Source: Rhodoferax sp. TS-BS-61-7 (lineage in GTDB: Bacteria > Pseudomonadota > Gammaproteobacteria > Burkholderiales > Burkholderiaceae_C). From it: a stretch of DNA of 64,000 bases. Below, in pieces: positions 43,493 through 53,853 of this stretch; position 1 is the stretch's first letter, and the number at the start of each line of letters is the position of its first letter. Under the pieces are notes generated by a model, which saw only the letters and a list, made by a program, of their open reading frames with translations, made no database searches and was not told the origin of the DNA. A program made the translations under genes and the position numbers. Location of the stretch: assembly GCF_002943465.1 (NCBI RefSeq), contig NZ_PTQY01000001.1, positions 62,001-126,000 of the forward strand, written 5' to 3'.

Positions 43493-46273
43493 TTACACCA
43501 CCACATTGACCAAGCGGCCGGGCACCACGATGACCTTCTTGGCCGTGGCACCAGCCGCGTGGCTCAGGAAGGCCTCGCTGGCCAGGGCGGCGGCTTCGAT
43601 GGCCTCCTTGCTGGCGCCAGCAGGCACACGCACCGCGCCGCGCAGCTTGCCGTTGACCTGCAGCACCAGCTCGATCTCGTCCTGCACCAGGGCAGAGGCA
43701 TCGACCAAGGGCCAGGGCGCATCCAGCAGGTCGCCCAGCGTGCCGGCATAGCCCAGCTCAGACCAGAGCGCGTGCGCCAGGTGCGGTGTGGCCGGGTACA
43801 GCACGCGCAGCAAAATGCTGAAGCCTTCGATCAGCGCCACCTGGGCGCCCGCGCTGTCCAGGGCCTTGAAGCCCTCCAGCGCATTGATCATCTTCATGGT
43901 GCCGGAGACCACGGTGTTGTACTGCATGCGCTGGTAGTCAAAGTCCACCTGCTTGAGCACGGTGTGCATCTCCAGGCGCAGGGCTTTGGCCTCTTTGCCA
44001 AATTCAACGTCTTTTAAGCTGCTAGCCCCCGCCACACTTGCGCGAGCAGCTACGGAATCCATAGCAGATAACTTGTAGCCAAAGTTCCAGACGCGGCGCA
44101 AGAAGCGGTAGCTGCCTTCCACTGCGGCGTCGTTCCACTCCAGCGTGGCCTCGGGCGGTGCGGTGAACATGGTGTAGATGCGGGCCGTGTCGGCGCCGTA
44201 TTTGGCGATCAGCGCCTGCGGGTCCACACCGTTGTTCTTGGACTTGGACATGGTGCCCACGCCCTCGTAATCGATGGCAGTGCCCACGGGCAACCGGCCA
44301 TCGCCGCTGTCGGCTTCGTTCTTGAGCTTGGCGCCCACCACCTTGCCGGCTTCGTCCAGTACATGCTCCACGTCATGCGGCCAGAAGTAGTCCTTGCCAC
44401 CCTTGGCGGTGCGGCGGCTGTAGATGTGGTTCAGCACCATGCCCTGTGTCAGCAGCTTGGTGAAGGGTTCGTCCACCTTCACCAGCCCCAGGTCGCGCAT
44501 CACCTTGGTCCAGAAGCGGGCGTACAGCAAGTGCAGGATGGCGTGCTCGATGCCACCGATGTACTGGTCCATGCCGCTGCCACCGGTAGCCAGCTGTTGG
44601 TCCCGCATCCAGTAGTCGGTGCCGCCGGCCACCATGGCCTCTGCGTTCTTGGGATCGCAGTAGCGCATGAAGTACCAGGACGAATCCACAAAGGTATCCA
44701 TGGTGTCTGTCTCGCGCCGCGCGGCCTTGCCGCACACCGGGCAGACCACGCCGGCGTGGAAGCCTTCGTGCTTGTGCAGCGGGTTGCCCGAGCCATCGGG
44801 CACGCAGTCCTGCGGCAGCACCACGGGCAAGTCTTTTTCTGGCACGGGCACCGCGCCGTGTTCCTCGCAATGGATGATGGGGATGGGTGTGCCCCAATAG
44901 CGCTGGCGGCTCACGCCCCAGTCACGCAGGCGCCAGGTGGTTTTCTTCTCGCCCAGGCCTTTGGCGGCCAGGTCGGCTGCCACCGCGTCCACGGCGGCCT
45001 TGTAGGCCAGGCCGTCGTACTTACCGGAGTTAACGGCAATACCGTGCCCTTTAATGCCGTACCACTCTTGCCAACGCTCCGTAGTGAAGCCATCGCCAAC
45101 AACGCCTTGACCCGACGTGTTGACTACGCGAGCCTCAACGACTTGCTTCATGGGCAAGTCATATTTATTGGCAAACGCGAAGTCGCGCTCGTCGTGCGCG
45201 GGCACGCCCATCACGGCGCCATCGCCATAGCCGATGAGCACGTAGTTGCCCACCCACACCGGCACTTGCGCGCCGGTCAGTGGATGCGTGACAAACAGGC
45301 CCGTAGGCTGGCCTTTTTTCTCCTGCGTGGCCAGCTCGGCCTCGGTGGTGCCACCGTGCTTGCACTCTTCAATGAAAGCGGCCAGCTCGGCGTTGCCCAC
45401 CGCCGCGTGCGCGGCCAACGGGTGCTCGGGCGCCACGGCGCAGAAGGTCACGCCCATGATGGTGTCGGCGCGCGTGGTGAACACATACATGCGGCCGTCG
45501 CCAATCAGCGCGCCAGTCGTGTCCTTAATGTCGTGCGGAAACGCAAAGCGCACACCTTCGCTCTTGCCAATCCAGTTTTCCTGCATCAAGCGCACGCGGT
45601 CGGGCCAGCCGTTCAGCGTGGCTTTCTCGTTGCCCATCTGCACATGGTCCAGCAGCTCTTGTGCGTAGTCAGTGATCTTGAGGTAGTAGCCGGGGATCTC
45701 GCGCTTCTCCACCACGGCGCCGGTGCGCCAGCCCTTGCCGTCAATCACCTGCTCGTTGGCCAGCACGGTCTGGTCCACCGGGTCCCAGTTCACCACCTGG
45801 GTCTTGCGATAAGCAATGCCTTTTTCCAGCATCTTGAGGAACAGCCACTGGTTCCACTTGTAATAGTCCGGGTCGCAGGTGGCGACCTCACGGCTCCAGT
45901 CGATGGCCAAGCCCATGGCCTGCATCTGGCCCTTCATGTAGGCGATGTTCTCAAAAGTCCACTGGGCCGGTGGCACCTTGTTCTTCAGCGCGGCGTTCTC
46001 GGCCGGCAGTCCAAACGCGTCCCAGCCCATGGGCATGAGCACGTTGTAGCCGTTCATGCGCAGGTAGCGCGTGAGCATGTCGTTGATGGTGTAGTTGCGC
46101 ACATGGCCCATGTGCAGCTTGCCGCTGGGGTAGGGCAGCATGGAGCAGGCGTAGAACTTCTTTTTGCCCTCGTCCTCGGTCACGCGGTAGGCGTTCTGGC
46201 CGTTCCATAAGGGCTGGGACCAATGGTCCTGGGCCGATTTTTCTACGTCGAGGTGCTGGTACTTGTCTTGCAT
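43493..46273 (-). CDS. leuS: Leucyl-tRNA synthetase, with repeat-derived insert
   Basis: The 926-residue class I synthetase has HIGH-type HMGHVRN in [16 protein letters not shown], editing-domain [12 protein letters not shown] and [20 protein letters not shown] zinc-like [25 protein letters not shown] segment and KMSKS-type [11 protein letters not shown] follow. Residues about 736-752 ([17 protein letters not shown]), in the linker after [12 protein letters not shown], are encoded by a sense copy of the dispersed repeat. Known LeuRS sequences have only a short variable loop there. The gene is otherwise intact and presumably essential. ATG 46273 ([12 protein letters not shown]) is chosen. Confidence 0.97.
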   Translation of the reverse strand: MQDKYQHLDVEKSAQDHWSQPLWNGQNAYRVTEDEGKKKFYACSMLPYPSGKLHMGHVRNYTINDMLTRYLRMNGYNVLMPMGWDAFGLPAENAALKNKVPPAQWTFENIAYMKGQMQAMGLAIDWSREVATCDPDYYKWNQWLFLKMLEKGIAYRKTQVVNWDPVDQTVLANEQVIDGKGWRTGAVVEKREIPGYYLKITDYAQELLDHVQMGNEKATLNGWPDRVRLMQENWIGKSEGVRFAFPHDIKDTTGALIGDGRMYVFTTRADTIMGVTFCAVAPEHPLAAHAAVGNAELAAFIEECKHGGTTEAELATQEKKGQPTGLFVTHPLTGAQVPVWVGNYVLIGYGDGAVMGVPAHDERDFAFANKYDLPMKQVVEARVVNTSGQGVVGDGFTTERWQEWYGIKGHGIAVNSGKYDGLAYKAAVDAVAADLAAKGLGEKKTTWRLRDWGVSRQRYWGTPIPIIHCEEHGAVPVPEKDLPVVLPQDCVPDGSGNPLHKHEGFHAGVVCPVCGKAARRETDTMDTFVDSSWYFMRYCDPKNAEAMVAGGTDYWMRDQQLATGGSGMDQYIGGIEHAILHLLYARFWTKVMRDLGLVKVDEPFTKLLTQGMVLNHIYSRRTAKGGKDYFWPHDVEHVLDEAGKVVGAKLKNEADSGDGRLPVGTAIDYEGVGTMSKSKNNGVDPQALIAKYGADTARIYTMFTAPPEATLEWNDAAVEGSYRFLRRVWNFGYKLSAMDSVAARASVAGASSLKDVEFGKEAKALRLEMHTVLKQVDFDYQRMQYNTVVSGTMKMINALEGFKALDSAGAQVALIEGFSILLRVLYPATPHLAHALWSELGYAGTLGDLLDAPWPLVDASALVQDEIELVLQVNGKLRGAVRVPAGASKEAIEAAALASEAFLSHAAGATAKKVIVVPGRLVNVVV
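44016..44067 (-). repeat. Dispersed repeat, copy H (inside leuS, sense)
   Basis: The minus strand reads gctatggattccgtagctg, gctgctcgcgca, and gcgggggctagcagctt. Same frame as the srkA and benE copies. Confidence 0.8.
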
Positions 46274-46354
46274 GGGGATGGGGCAGCGCCGGGCTGCCAA
46301 TGGAAAAGGCGTGAAAGGATTTTAGGCGCTGCGCCAGCGCAGGCGATTCGGGGG

Positions 46355-46782
<428 letters not shown>

Positions 46783-46786
<4 letters not shown>

Positions 46787-47424
46787 ATTTGCTGCGTCAA
46801 CAGAAGCTCGCGCAGGTCGCGGGCAAAGCCTTCCAGGTCCGCCTCGATACGGCTAATCAGGCGGCCGAGGATGTTGTAGCCCAACACGGCAGGGATGGCG
46901 ACCGCCAGGCCTGCTGCGGTCATGATCAAGGCCTCGCCCACGGGGCCGGATATCTTGTCGATGCTGACCTGGCCAGAACCCGCAATGCCCATGAGGGCGT
47001 GGTAAATGCCCCAGACCGTCCCCAGCAAACCCACAAAGGGCGCGGTGGACCCGACCGTGGCCAACAGCACCTGACCGGCCTGCAACTGGCGCAACACCCC
47101 ATGCAGAGCGTCGCGCAACACACGGGTCAGTTGCTGGGAGCGGTCGCCGCTGGCGCCCAGGGTGCCGGGCAACGTTTGCTGGGTCGCCTCCACCAACGGG
47201 CTGACCAAAAGTTCGCGGTCAAATGCCCGCACGGCCACTTGGGCTTGTGCCAAGTCGGGCGCCTGCCAAAACGCAGCGGTGCTGCGGCCTACATCGCGCA
47301 CCGCGCGCTGCAGCAACCAGCCTTTCCACAAAATCACCACCCAACTGCACACCGACATGCCCAGCAGCACCACGGACACCGTGGTGCTGACCGCATCGCC
47401 CTGGAACAGCGGGATAGCGCTCAT
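46783..47424 (-). CDS. exbB: ExbB/TolQ/MotA-family proton-channel subunit
   Basis: The 213-residue protein has three hydrophobic spans: near residues 14-35, then [24 protein letters not shown] (the family signature) and [21 protein letters not shown]. It pairs with ExbD in the inner membrane. Its start overlaps the dapB stop (ATGA), giving a dapB-exbB-exbD co-translated run. The window's TonB receptor at 21.6 kb is one possible client. Confidence 0.92.
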
Positions 47425-48224
47425 TTCAGGTTAAGCACATCAAACATGTCGAACAGGCCCGCCTTGCGCCCGGCCAGAAAACGCGCGGCACGCAAGCTGC
47501 CCTGGGCGTAAGTGACACGGCTGGAGGACTTGTGGCTGATCTCGATACGCTCACCGGTACCGGCAAACAGCACGGTGTGGTCACCCACGATGTCGCCCCC
47601 GCGGATGGTGGCAAAACCAATGCTGGACGGATCGCGCTCGCCGGTCACGCCATAACGTTCGTAGACAGCGCACTCTTTCAAGTCGCGGCCCAAGGCGTCG
47701 GCAATCACTTCGCCCATCTTCAGGGCCGTGCCCGAGGGGGCATCGACCTTGTGGCGGTGGTGGGCTTCGACGATTTCGATGTCGTAGCCAGTAGACAGGG
47801 CCTTGGCAGCCATTTCCAGCAGCTTGAGGGTGACGTTGACGCCCACGCTCATGTTGGGCGCCATCATGATGGCAATGTGTTGGGACGCCTCGGCAATCTC
47901 GACCTTTTGTGCATCGCTAAACCCGGTGGTGCCAATGACGGCCGACACTCCCAGCTCACGGCACACACGCAGATGCTCCAGCGTGCCTTCGGGGCGCGTG
48001 AAGTCGATCAGCACATCGCAGCCCTTCAGGCCTTGGCGCAGGTCCGAGGTGATCAGCACACCGGCTGCCTGGCCCGAGAACGCACCAGCGTCCTGGCCCA
48101 GGGCGGGGCTACCGGCCATGTCCAACGCGCCGCCCAGGCGGCAGTCGTCGGCCGCACGCACGGCCTCAATCAACATCTGGCCCATGCGGCCGGAAGCGCC
48201 AGCAATGGCGATGGTGTGGGTCAT
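47421..48224 (-). CDS. dapB: 4-hydroxy-tetrahydrodipicolinate reductase
   Basis: Lysine/diaminopimelate pathway, NAD(P)H-dependent. The 267-residue protein has the Rossmann motif [15 protein letters not shown] at residues 7-21, [21 protein letters not shown], and [10 protein letters not shown]. The catalytic segment [20 protein letters not shown] contains the paired histidines and lysine. Length matches the family. bamE ends 24 bases upstream on the same strand; exbB overlaps downstream. Confidence 0.96.
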   Translation of the reverse strand: MTHTIAIAGASGRMGQMLIEAVRAADDCRLGGALDMAGSPALGQDAGAFSGQAAGVLITSDLRQGLKGCDVLIDFTRPEGTLEHLRVCRELGVSAVIGTTGFSDAQKVEIAEASQHIAIMMAPNMSVGVNVTLKLLEMAAKALSTGYDIEIVEAHHRHKVDAPSGTALKMGEVIADALGRDLKECAVYERYGVTGERDPSSIGFATIRGGDIVGDHTVLFAGTGERIEISHKSSSRVTYAQGSLRAARFLAGRKAGLFDMFDVLNLK

Positions 48225-48248
48225 GTCCCTGTCCTGTAGAGAAAAACG

Positions 48249-48806
48249 TTATTGCGCCGCAGGCTCCAGTGGCGGATAGGCCACCGGAGCGTTGGAGGCA
48301 GGGGCCGCGGAGCCCGTCGCAGTGCTGGCGGGTGCGGGGAATTTCTGTAACTTGTCTTCCGGCGCGCTCAGGGCAGGCAGCGGGCCCTTGACAGGAGAGG
48401 ACTTGAGCGTGGCCACAAACTCCGACTCGCTGGGGAGATCGTCCGCCTCGACACGCTCCAGCGCGTCGTTCGTAAAAAACACCGTCACACGGCGCGACTG
48501 GGGTTCTGCGCCCTGACGCTTGAGGGTGAACACATAGTCCCAGCGGTTGGCATGGAACACACTGGCCAACAGGGACGAGCCCAACACGTCCTGCACCATG
48601 GCACGCGGCATGCCGGGGCGCAGCACCGCGAGTTGCTCTCGTGTCACCACATTGCCCTGCACGATGTCGATTTTGTAGGGCCGCACGCTTTGTGCTGCCT
48701 TGGCGACCGTATCTCCTGTGCTGCTCAGCGTGCTGCAGCCAGCCAAGGCAGCCAGGGCCAAAACGACCAAGGGAAAACGGGTGCTGCGCAGCAGGTTGTT
48801 GGGCAT
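48249..48806 (-). CDS. bamE: Outer membrane assembly lipoprotein BamE
   Basis: The 185-residue lipoprotein has a signal peptide with lipobox LAGC at residues 21-24. The SmpA/OmlA domain carries [44 protein letters not shown] and VTVFFTND. It stabilises the BAM beta-barrel assembly complex. It is longer than E. coli BamE through a Pro/Ala-rich tail of about 50 residues, seen in many betaproteobacteria. It diverges from fur across 82 bases, a widely conserved pairing. Confidence 0.93.
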   Translation of the reverse strand: MPNNLLRSTRFPLVVLALAALAGCSTLSSTGDTVAKAAQSVRPYKIDIVQGNVVTREQLAVLRPGMPRAMVQDVLGSSLLASVFHANRWDYVFTLKRQGAEPQSRRVTVFFTNDALERVEADDLPSESEFVATLKSSPVKGPLPALSAPEDKLQKFPAPASTATGSAAPASNAPVAYPPLEPAAQ

Positions 48807-48888
48807 GAAGAGTCAGGAACGATATGATCACGCGATTGTAGCGGCTGGCCTGTGCCAGCCCGACTTGCGTTCGCGCCGGGAGAATGCC

Positions 48889-49326
48889 ATGAGCAACATC
48901 AACGAACTGAAAAATACAGGCCTCAAAGCAACCGTTCCGCGCCTGAAAATTCTGGAGGTTTTCCAACGCGGAACGCAACGCCACATGACCGCCGAAGACG
49001 TGTTTCGCGTCTTGCTGCAAGAGCGCTCAGACGTGGGCCTAGCCACGGTATACCGGGTGCTCACGCAATTTGAGCAAGCCAGCATCCTGAGCCGCAGCCA
49101 CTTTGAGAGCGGCAAGGCGGTGTACGAACTCAACGAAGGCCAGCACCACGACCATTTGGTGTGCCTGGACTGCGGACGGGTAGAAGAGTTTTACGACGCG
49201 GAAATTGAGAAGCGCCAGCACGCCGTGGCCAAGGCCAAAGGCTTCACGATTGCAGACCACGCGCTGAGCCTGTACGCCACCTGCACCAAGGACAAGTGCC
49301 CCCACCGCAATAGCCCATCCGCCTGA
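48889..49326 (+). CDS. fur: Ferric uptake regulator Fur
   Basis: Fe2+-dependent repressor of iron uptake. The 145-residue protein has the N-terminal winged helix ([36 protein letters not shown]) and metal-binding [21 protein letters not shown] with the HHDH and CxxC sets. The tail is [10 protein letters not shown]. It should act on the fecI box at 25694. ATG 48889 is chosen (MSNINELK). An ATCCGC-ctga-GCGGAT hairpin spans its stop (49317-49332), between it and convergent hprK. Confidence 0.97.
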   Translation: MSNINELKNTGLKATVPRLKILEVFQRGTQRHMTAEDVFRVLLQERSDVGLATVYRVLTQFEQASILSRSHFESGKAVYELNEGQHHDHLVCLDCGRVEEFYDAEIEKRQHAVAKAKGFTIADHALSLYATCTKDKCPHRNSPSA

Positions 49327-49339
49327 GCGGATCGTCCCG

Positions 49340-50287
49340 TCAGCCTTGCGACATCGCCTTGCGATGGCGCTCGACGAACTCCTGGTAGGTGTCGATACCG
49401 CGCAGCTGCAGGATGGTGTTGCGTACGGCGGCCTCGACCAGCACCGCAATGTTGCGGCCGGCCACCACCTGGATCACCACCTTGCGCACCGGAATGCCCA
49501 ACACATCCTGGGTGAGCGGCTCGTAGGGGATACGCTCGTATTCACGCTCCAGGGTCTCGCGCCGCACAAGGTGCACGATGAGTTTCAGGCGCATACGGCG
49601 GCGCACCGCGGTCTCGCCAAAAATGCCGCGGATGTCGAGCAGGCCAATACCGCGCACTTCGAGCAGGTTTTGCAGCAACTCCGGGCAACGGCCCTCGATC
49701 GTGGTCTGGTTGATGCGGTACAAATCCACAGCGTCGTCGGCCACCAAGCCGTTACCACGCGAAATCAGCTCCAGACCCAGCTCGCTCTTGCCCAGGCCGG
49801 ATTCGCCGGTGATGAGCACTCCCAAACCAAGAATGTCCATGAACACGCCGTGCATGGACATGCGTTCAGCAAAGTGTTTGGACAAGTAGGCCCGCAACAC
49901 GTCAATGACAAAGGCCGATGATTCCTTGGTGGCAAACATCGGAATTTGCGCCCGCTCACACATGGACAGCAGGGCCTGCGGCGCCGCCTGGCCATCGGCC
50001 AAGACCAACACCGGGGGCTCCAGTGTCACGATGCGGGAAATGCGGCGCGCACAGTCCTCGGGCGTGGCATTGGTGATGTAGGTGATTTCGCGCTCACCCA
50101 GAATCTGGACGCGGTAGGGATGGATGTAGTTGAGGTAACCCACCAAATCGGCCCCGGATCGGGCGGCGCTGATGGCAACTTCGTCAAAACGGCGCTCCGA
50201 GGCGCCCAGTCCGGCCACCCACTCCCAGCGCAGGTAGGCCCGGAACTCTTCAAACAGGGCGTCTGCGCTGACCGCGGTGGGTTTCAC
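49340..50287 (-). CDS. hprK: HPr kinase/phosphorylase
   Basis: Phosphorylates and dephosphorylates a serine of HPr/NPr. The 315-residue protein has an N-terminal domain, then Walker [19 protein letters not shown] (residues 160-177). The family signature [17 protein letters not shown] appears as [16 protein letters not shown], and the C-terminal [20 protein letters not shown] contains the phosphorylase motif. It belongs to the nitrogen-PTS cluster with ptsN and hpf. Convergent with fur, 13 bases apart. Confidence 0.96.
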   Translation of the reverse strand: MKPTAVSADALFEEFRAYLRWEWVAGLGASERRFDEVAISAARSGADLVGYLNYIHPYRVQILGEREITYITNATPEDCARRISRIVTLEPPVLVLADGQAAPQALLSMCERAQIPMFATKESSAFVIDVLRAYLSKHFAERMSMHGVFMDILGLGVLITGESGLGKSELGLELISRGNGLVADDAVDLYRINQTTIEGRCPELLQNLLEVRGIGLLDIRGIFGETAVRRRMRLKLIVHLVRRETLEREYERIPYEPLTQDVLGIPVRKVVIQVVAGRNIAVLVEAAVRNTILQLRGIDTYQEFVERHRKAMSQG

Positions 50288-50309
50288 GACACGCCTCGAC
50301 TACAGAAAT

Positions 50310-50777
50310 TCAGGCAGCACGTGCCGACTGCCAACCGGTGATCAGGCCGTGCAGTTGGCCGGCATCGTCACAGGCGGTGAGTTGCTCGCGCAGGCTCGCA
50401 TCGCTGAGCAATTCGGCAATTTCGGAGAGGATTTCGAGGTGTTTCTGCGTGGCCGCCTCGGGCACCAGCAGAAAAATCAGCAAACTGACCGGCACATCGT
50501 CCGGGGCATCAAACCCAATCGGTTTGGCCAACTGAAACACCGCCGCCATGGGGGCCTTGAGGCCCTTGATACGGCCATGGGGAATCGCCACGCCATGCCC
50601 CAGGCCCGTCGAGCCCAGGCGTTCCCGGGAAAACAGGCTGTCGGTGACCAGCGCACGGCTGAGGCCATGCAGGTTCTCGAACAGCAGGCCCGCTTCTTCA
50701 AAAGCGCGCTTTTTGCTGGTGACATCGACTTGCGCAAGAACTTGCGAAGCGGAGAGGATGGACGCGAGTCGGTTCAT
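50310..50777 (-). CDS. ptsN: Nitrogen PTS enzyme IIA
   Basis: The 155-residue EIIA-Ntr carries the active-site histidine in GLGHGVAIPHGRIKGL (PTS EIIA type 2 signature). LIFLLVPEAATQKHLEILSEIAELL follows. It regulates potassium uptake, nitrogen and other processes through its phosphorylation state. ATG 50777 (MNRLASIL) is chosen over an upstream ATG at 50798. It lies between hpf and hprK; a terminator stands between hpf and ptsN, so ptsN may have its own promoter or be read through. Confidence 0.94.
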   Translation of the reverse strand: MNRLASILSASQVLAQVDVTSKKRAFEEAGLLFENLHGLSRALVTDSLFSRERLGSTGLGHGVAIPHGRIKGLKAPMAAVFQLAKPIGFDAPDDVPVSLLIFLLVPEAATQKHLEILSEIAELLSDASLREQLTACDDAGQLHGLITGWQSARAA

Positions 50778-50800
50778 GGTGTGAGGCGGATTATGCACAC

Positions 50801-50830
50801 AAAAAAACCGCCCGTGAAAGGGCGGTTTTT
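50801..50830 (-). terminator. Rho-independent terminator after hpf
   Basis: On the minus strand AAAAACCGCCC pairs with GGGCGGTTTTT (50803-50813 against 50820-50830), loop of six, T run of seven. Confidence 0.85.
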
Positions 50831-50868
50831 GGGTGGCAGTCCCTAGGGCTTTGGGACTACAGCGGGCC

Positions 50869-51198
50869 TTACATCAAACGCTTGGGGGCCTCATGGTGGT
50901 GGTTTTGGAGCCGGTCCTTGTGGCGAACCACCTGGCGGTCCAGCTTGTCGACCAAGTCATCCACGGCAGCGTACAGGTCCTCGTGGGCGCTTTCGGCAAA
51001 CATGTCGCTGCCCTTGACGTGGATGTTGCACTCGGCGCGTTGCCGTCGCTCCTTCTCCTTTTGCTTCTCAACGGTAAGTAGTACCTTGACATCGACCACT
51101 TGGTCGAAATGCCGCATGATGCGATCGAGCTTGGTCGTGACATAACTGCGCAGGGCGGGGGTAACTTCAAGGTGATGACCGCTGATCGTCAAATTCAT
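50869..51198 (-). CDS. hpf: Ribosome hibernation promoting factor, short form
   Basis: The 109-residue protein starts [20 protein letters not shown] and continues [10 protein letters not shown] and [36 protein letters not shown], ending in a histidine-rich tail. This is the short HPF/YfiA fold that binds the 30S subunit in stationary phase. ATG 51198 is chosen on family starts. In many proteobacteria rpoN lies just upstream; here an MFS gene occupies that place. Confidence 0.94.
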   Translation of the reverse strand: MNLTISGHHLEVTPALRSYVTTKLDRIMRHFDQVVDVKVLLTVEKQKEKERRQRAECNIHVKGSDMFAESAHEDLYAAVDDLVDKLDRQVVRHKDRLQNHHHEAPKRLM

Positions 51199-51375
51199 AA
51201 ATAGCCTCCAGTTGCTCTCAGGGTTGACAAAGCCTTCCATTTGCGGTGGTCGGCGCTCACACTAAAAATCCGAAATTTCTGAACCCTATTTGCGGTCGTC
51301 TTGAGAATGACTATGCGCCCGTTTGGTGGCGATTGCAATCGGTTTTTGTAATGCAATGCAACATGCAGGGGCTCT

Positions 51376-52599
51376 TTACTTGGGTGCTGGCGCAGCCATT
51401 TGGTGCAGCCGCAAACGCGCACCCACCACAATGGTGAGCAGGCTGGCGACACCCCCCACCACGGCGGCAACCCCATAGTTTTGCACCATACCCGCCGCAT
51501 CCCGGCTGATGATGTAACCACCCACTAAGGCGGCCAGACCCATGGCACCGGACTGGACGGCGGAATTGAGGGTCATGAACGTCCCGCGCAACGCGGGGTT
51601 GGCAGCCGAGGTGAGCATGGCCATGCCGGGGATCATGCGCCCGCTCATACACACAAAAAACAAGGTGGAGACCAGCAGTACCCAACCCATGGCCACCTGC
51701 CCCAGCTGCGTGATGGCCAGCATGGGCACCAGGACGACGGCAGCCATTACCCGAAAGGCTTTGAATTTGCCCCAGCCATCGGCCAGGCGCCCCACCACAC
51801 GCGCGGTAAGCAAGGTGGCCACTCCGCCGCACAGGTAGATGTACGGAATCTGGTCTGCGCGCATGCCCACATTGGCCTGCATGTAGATGGTGATGTAGGG
51901 GATGACAGTAAATCCCGCAAACATCAGCAGGGCCGAAAACACAAATGCGCGCTGGTGGTTGCGGTCCACCACCACATCGCGGATACGGCTCCAGGATGAG
52001 GTATGCACCTGGGCGGCCACATGGTCTTTCAAAGAAGGCATGGTCACTTGGGCAAACACCATGAACAACACACTGAGTACGGCAATCAGAATAAAAGGCA
52101 GGTGCCAGCCAAAGTGAGCCGCCAGAAACAAGCCCAGGGGCACACCTGCCACGGTAGACACGGAAAACGAGGTCATGACCACCCCCATGGCGCGGCCACG
52201 GCGCTCGTAGGGGATCACGTCGCCCACAATGGTCTGACTCAAGGCCGAAAGCACGCCACCAAAAATGCCGGCCGCGATGCGGGCCACCATCAGGCTGCCA
52301 TAGGTCGGCGCCAGGCCACAGGCCAGTGTGGACAGGGCAAACAAGCCGTACAACACCATGAGCAGGCGCTTGCGGTCAAACCGGTCGATGTAGGTGGAAG
52401 CAACCAAGCCCGAAGCGCCCGCCGCCAGGGTGTAGGCCGACACCAGCAGGCCGAACTGGGCGTCACTGATCTGGAACAGCGCGGTCAGCGCAGGCCCCAG
52501 GGGCATCATGATCATGAAGTCCAGGATGTTGGTGAACTGGATACCTGCAAGGGTGATCAAGAGCCAAAGTTCGCGGCGCGGCGAGAGTGCAGTGGACAT
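51376..52599 (-). CDS. MFS transporter (drug/metabolite efflux type)
   Basis: The 407-residue protein has twelve predicted spans: ITLAGIQFTNILDFMIMMPLGPAL at span 1, the loop DRFDRKRLLMVLYGLF between spans 2 and 3, and RIAAGIFGGVLSALSQTIVGDVIPYERRGRAMG. These are DHA1-type MFS features. Substrate unknown. ATG 52599 is chosen because upstream codons run into the corA promoter region. The 177-base gap to hpf (51199-51375) shows no gene or clear site. Confidence 0.88.
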   Translation of the reverse strand: MSTALSPRRELWLLITLAGIQFTNILDFMIMMPLGPALTALFQISDAQFGLLVSAYTLAAGASGLVASTYIDRFDRKRLLMVLYGLFALSTLACGLAPTYGSLMVARIAAGIFGGVLSALSQTIVGDVIPYERRGRAMGVVMTSFSVSTVAGVPLGLFLAAHFGWHLPFILIAVLSVLFMVFAQVTMPSLKDHVAAQVHTSSWSRIRDVVVDRNHQRAFVFSALLMFAGFTVIPYITIYMQANVGMRADQIPYIYLCGGVATLLTARVVGRLADGWGKFKAFRVMAAVVLVPMLAITQLGQVAMGWVLLVSTLFFVCMSGRMIPGMAMLTSAANPALRGTFMTLNSAVQSGAMGLAALVGGYIISRDAAGMVQNYGVAAVVGGVASLLTIVVGARLRLHQMAAPAPK

Positions 52600-52663
52600 G
52601 GAAAAAGACAAAAAAGAAGTGCGGCGGAATGGCCAGCGGGACACTCTACCACCCCGTTCTCGG

Positions 52664-52672
52664 TGCGATAAT
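52664..52672 (+). promoter_or_regulatory. Candidate extended -10 promoter of corA
   Basis: TGcGATAAT fits an extended -10 element. It lies 132 bases before the corA start, which would give a leader of about 125 bases containing the hairpin at 52726-52761. Confidence 0.4.
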
Positions 52673-52725
52673 TTGTGCAACGTCACTATCGGAGAACGCT
52701 CCTTGGAAACCTACCCTAGTCGGTA

Positions 52726-52798
52726 GCTTTCAACTCCCAGCACTGCATCGGGGTTGAAAGCACCCAGCCCGCAATGCAGACAACACCACATCGGGAGT
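52726..52798 (+). promoter_or_regulatory. Structured corA leader with alternative pairings
   Basis: GCTTTCAACTCC (52726-52737) pairs with GGGGTTGAAAGC (52750-52761). Within the same left arm, ACTCCC (52733-52738) is also exactly complementary to GGGAGT (52793-52798), the ribosome site of corA. The two pairings exclude each other. Function as a switch is inference. Confidence 0.5.
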
Positions 52799-52803
52799 GA
52801 GCC

Positions 52804-53790
52804 ATGCTCAATATCTTTACGCTCGCCAACGGTCGACTCTTTCAGGAAGAAATCGAGTCGCTGGAAGAGCTTTCCAAATTCCAGCCCATCTGGGTGGACC
52901 TCGAATCCCCCACGCTCGAAGAAAAGCGCTGGGTCAAACAGTACTACGGCCTGTCCATCCCGGAAGACGCGATGGACGAGGACATTGAAGAATCCGCCCG
53001 CTTTTACGCCGAAGACAATGGCGATGTCCATATCCGCAGCGACTTCTTGGTGGCCGACGACAACGAGCCCCGCACGGTACGCGTGGCCTTTATCCTGAAC
53101 CTGGTCAACGCCAACCTCAAAAGCAAGGGTGTGCTGTTCTCCATCCACGACGAAGACGTGCCAGTGTTCCGCCTGCTGCGCATGCGCGCGCGCCGCGCGC
53201 CAGGCCTGATTGAAGATGCCAAAGAAGTGCTGCTCAAGCTGTTTGACGCCGACGCCGAGTACTCGGCCGACACGCTGGAAGGCATTTACGATGAGCTGGA
53301 GAAGGTCAGCAATAAGGTGTTGTCGGGCGACGTGACCGATGCCATGGCCGGCGAAGTGCTGGGCGCGATTGCCCGCCACGAGGACATGAATGGCCGCATC
53401 CGCCGCAACGTGATGGACACGCGCCGCGCCGTGAGTTTCATGATGCGCAGCAAGATGCTCAATGCCGAGCAGTTTGAAGAGGCGCGGCAGATTCTGCGCG
53501 ACATCGACTCGCTAGACTCCCACACGGCCTTCCTGTTCGACAAGATCAACTTCTTGATGGATGCCACCGTCGGTTTCATCAACATCAACCAGAACAAGAT
53601 CATCAAGATCTTCTCGGTGGCCAGCGTCGCCCTGCTGCCCCCCACACTGATTGCCAGCCTGTATGGCATGAACTTCCAGTACATGCCCGAGTTGAGTGCC
53701 AAGTGGGGCTACCCGTATGCACTGGCCTTGATGGTGGCCAGCGCGCTGGTGCCCATGTGGTACTTCCGCAAACGCGGTTGGCTCAAATAA
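52804..53790 (+). CDS. corA: CorA-family magnesium/cobalt transporter
   Basis: The 328-residue protein has a large acidic cytoplasmic domain (WVDLESPTLEEKRWVKQYYGL, LFDADAEYSADTLEGIYDELE) and two C-terminal spans. The signature YGMNFQYMPEL lies at the end of the first span (GMN at about residues 287-289), and a basic RKRGWLK tail follows. It forms pentameric Mg2+ channels gated by cytosolic Mg2+. GGGAG at 52793 serves ATG 52804. It is followed by repeat copy I and convergent mtnN. Confidence 0.95.
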   Translation: MLNIFTLANGRLFQEEIESLEELSKFQPIWVDLESPTLEEKRWVKQYYGLSIPEDAMDEDIEESARFYAEDNGDVHIRSDFLVADDNEPRTVRVAFILNLVNANLKSKGVLFSIHDEDVPVFRLLRMRARRAPGLIEDAKEVLLKLFDADAEYSADTLEGIYDELEKVSNKVLSGDVTDAMAGEVLGAIARHEDMNGRIRRNVMDTRRAVSFMMRSKMLNAEQFEEARQILRDIDSLDSHTAFLFDKINFLMDATVGFININQNKIIKIFSVASVALLPPTLIASLYGMNFQYMPELSAKWGYPYALALMVASALVPMWYFRKRGWLK

Positions 53791-53792
53791 TT

Positions 53793-53853
53793 CAAGCCAA
53801 ATCGGGCCTCCGCCCTTATGGAATATGCGCAAGCAGCTATTATTTCGATAGCG
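53793..53853 (-). repeat. Dispersed repeat, copy I (between corA and mtnN)
   Basis: The minus strand reads gctatcgaaataatagctg, cttgcgcatattcc and aagggcggaggcccgatttg. It overlaps the last codons and TAA stop of mtnN and abuts the corA stop at 53790. Its gggc/gccc arm could serve as a weak bidirectional terminator. Confidence 0.8.

Noticed and set aside
44363-46210. 615-codon open frame on the plus strand
   Set aside because: Antisense to leuS; no family motifs, and the composition is that of a shadow frame.
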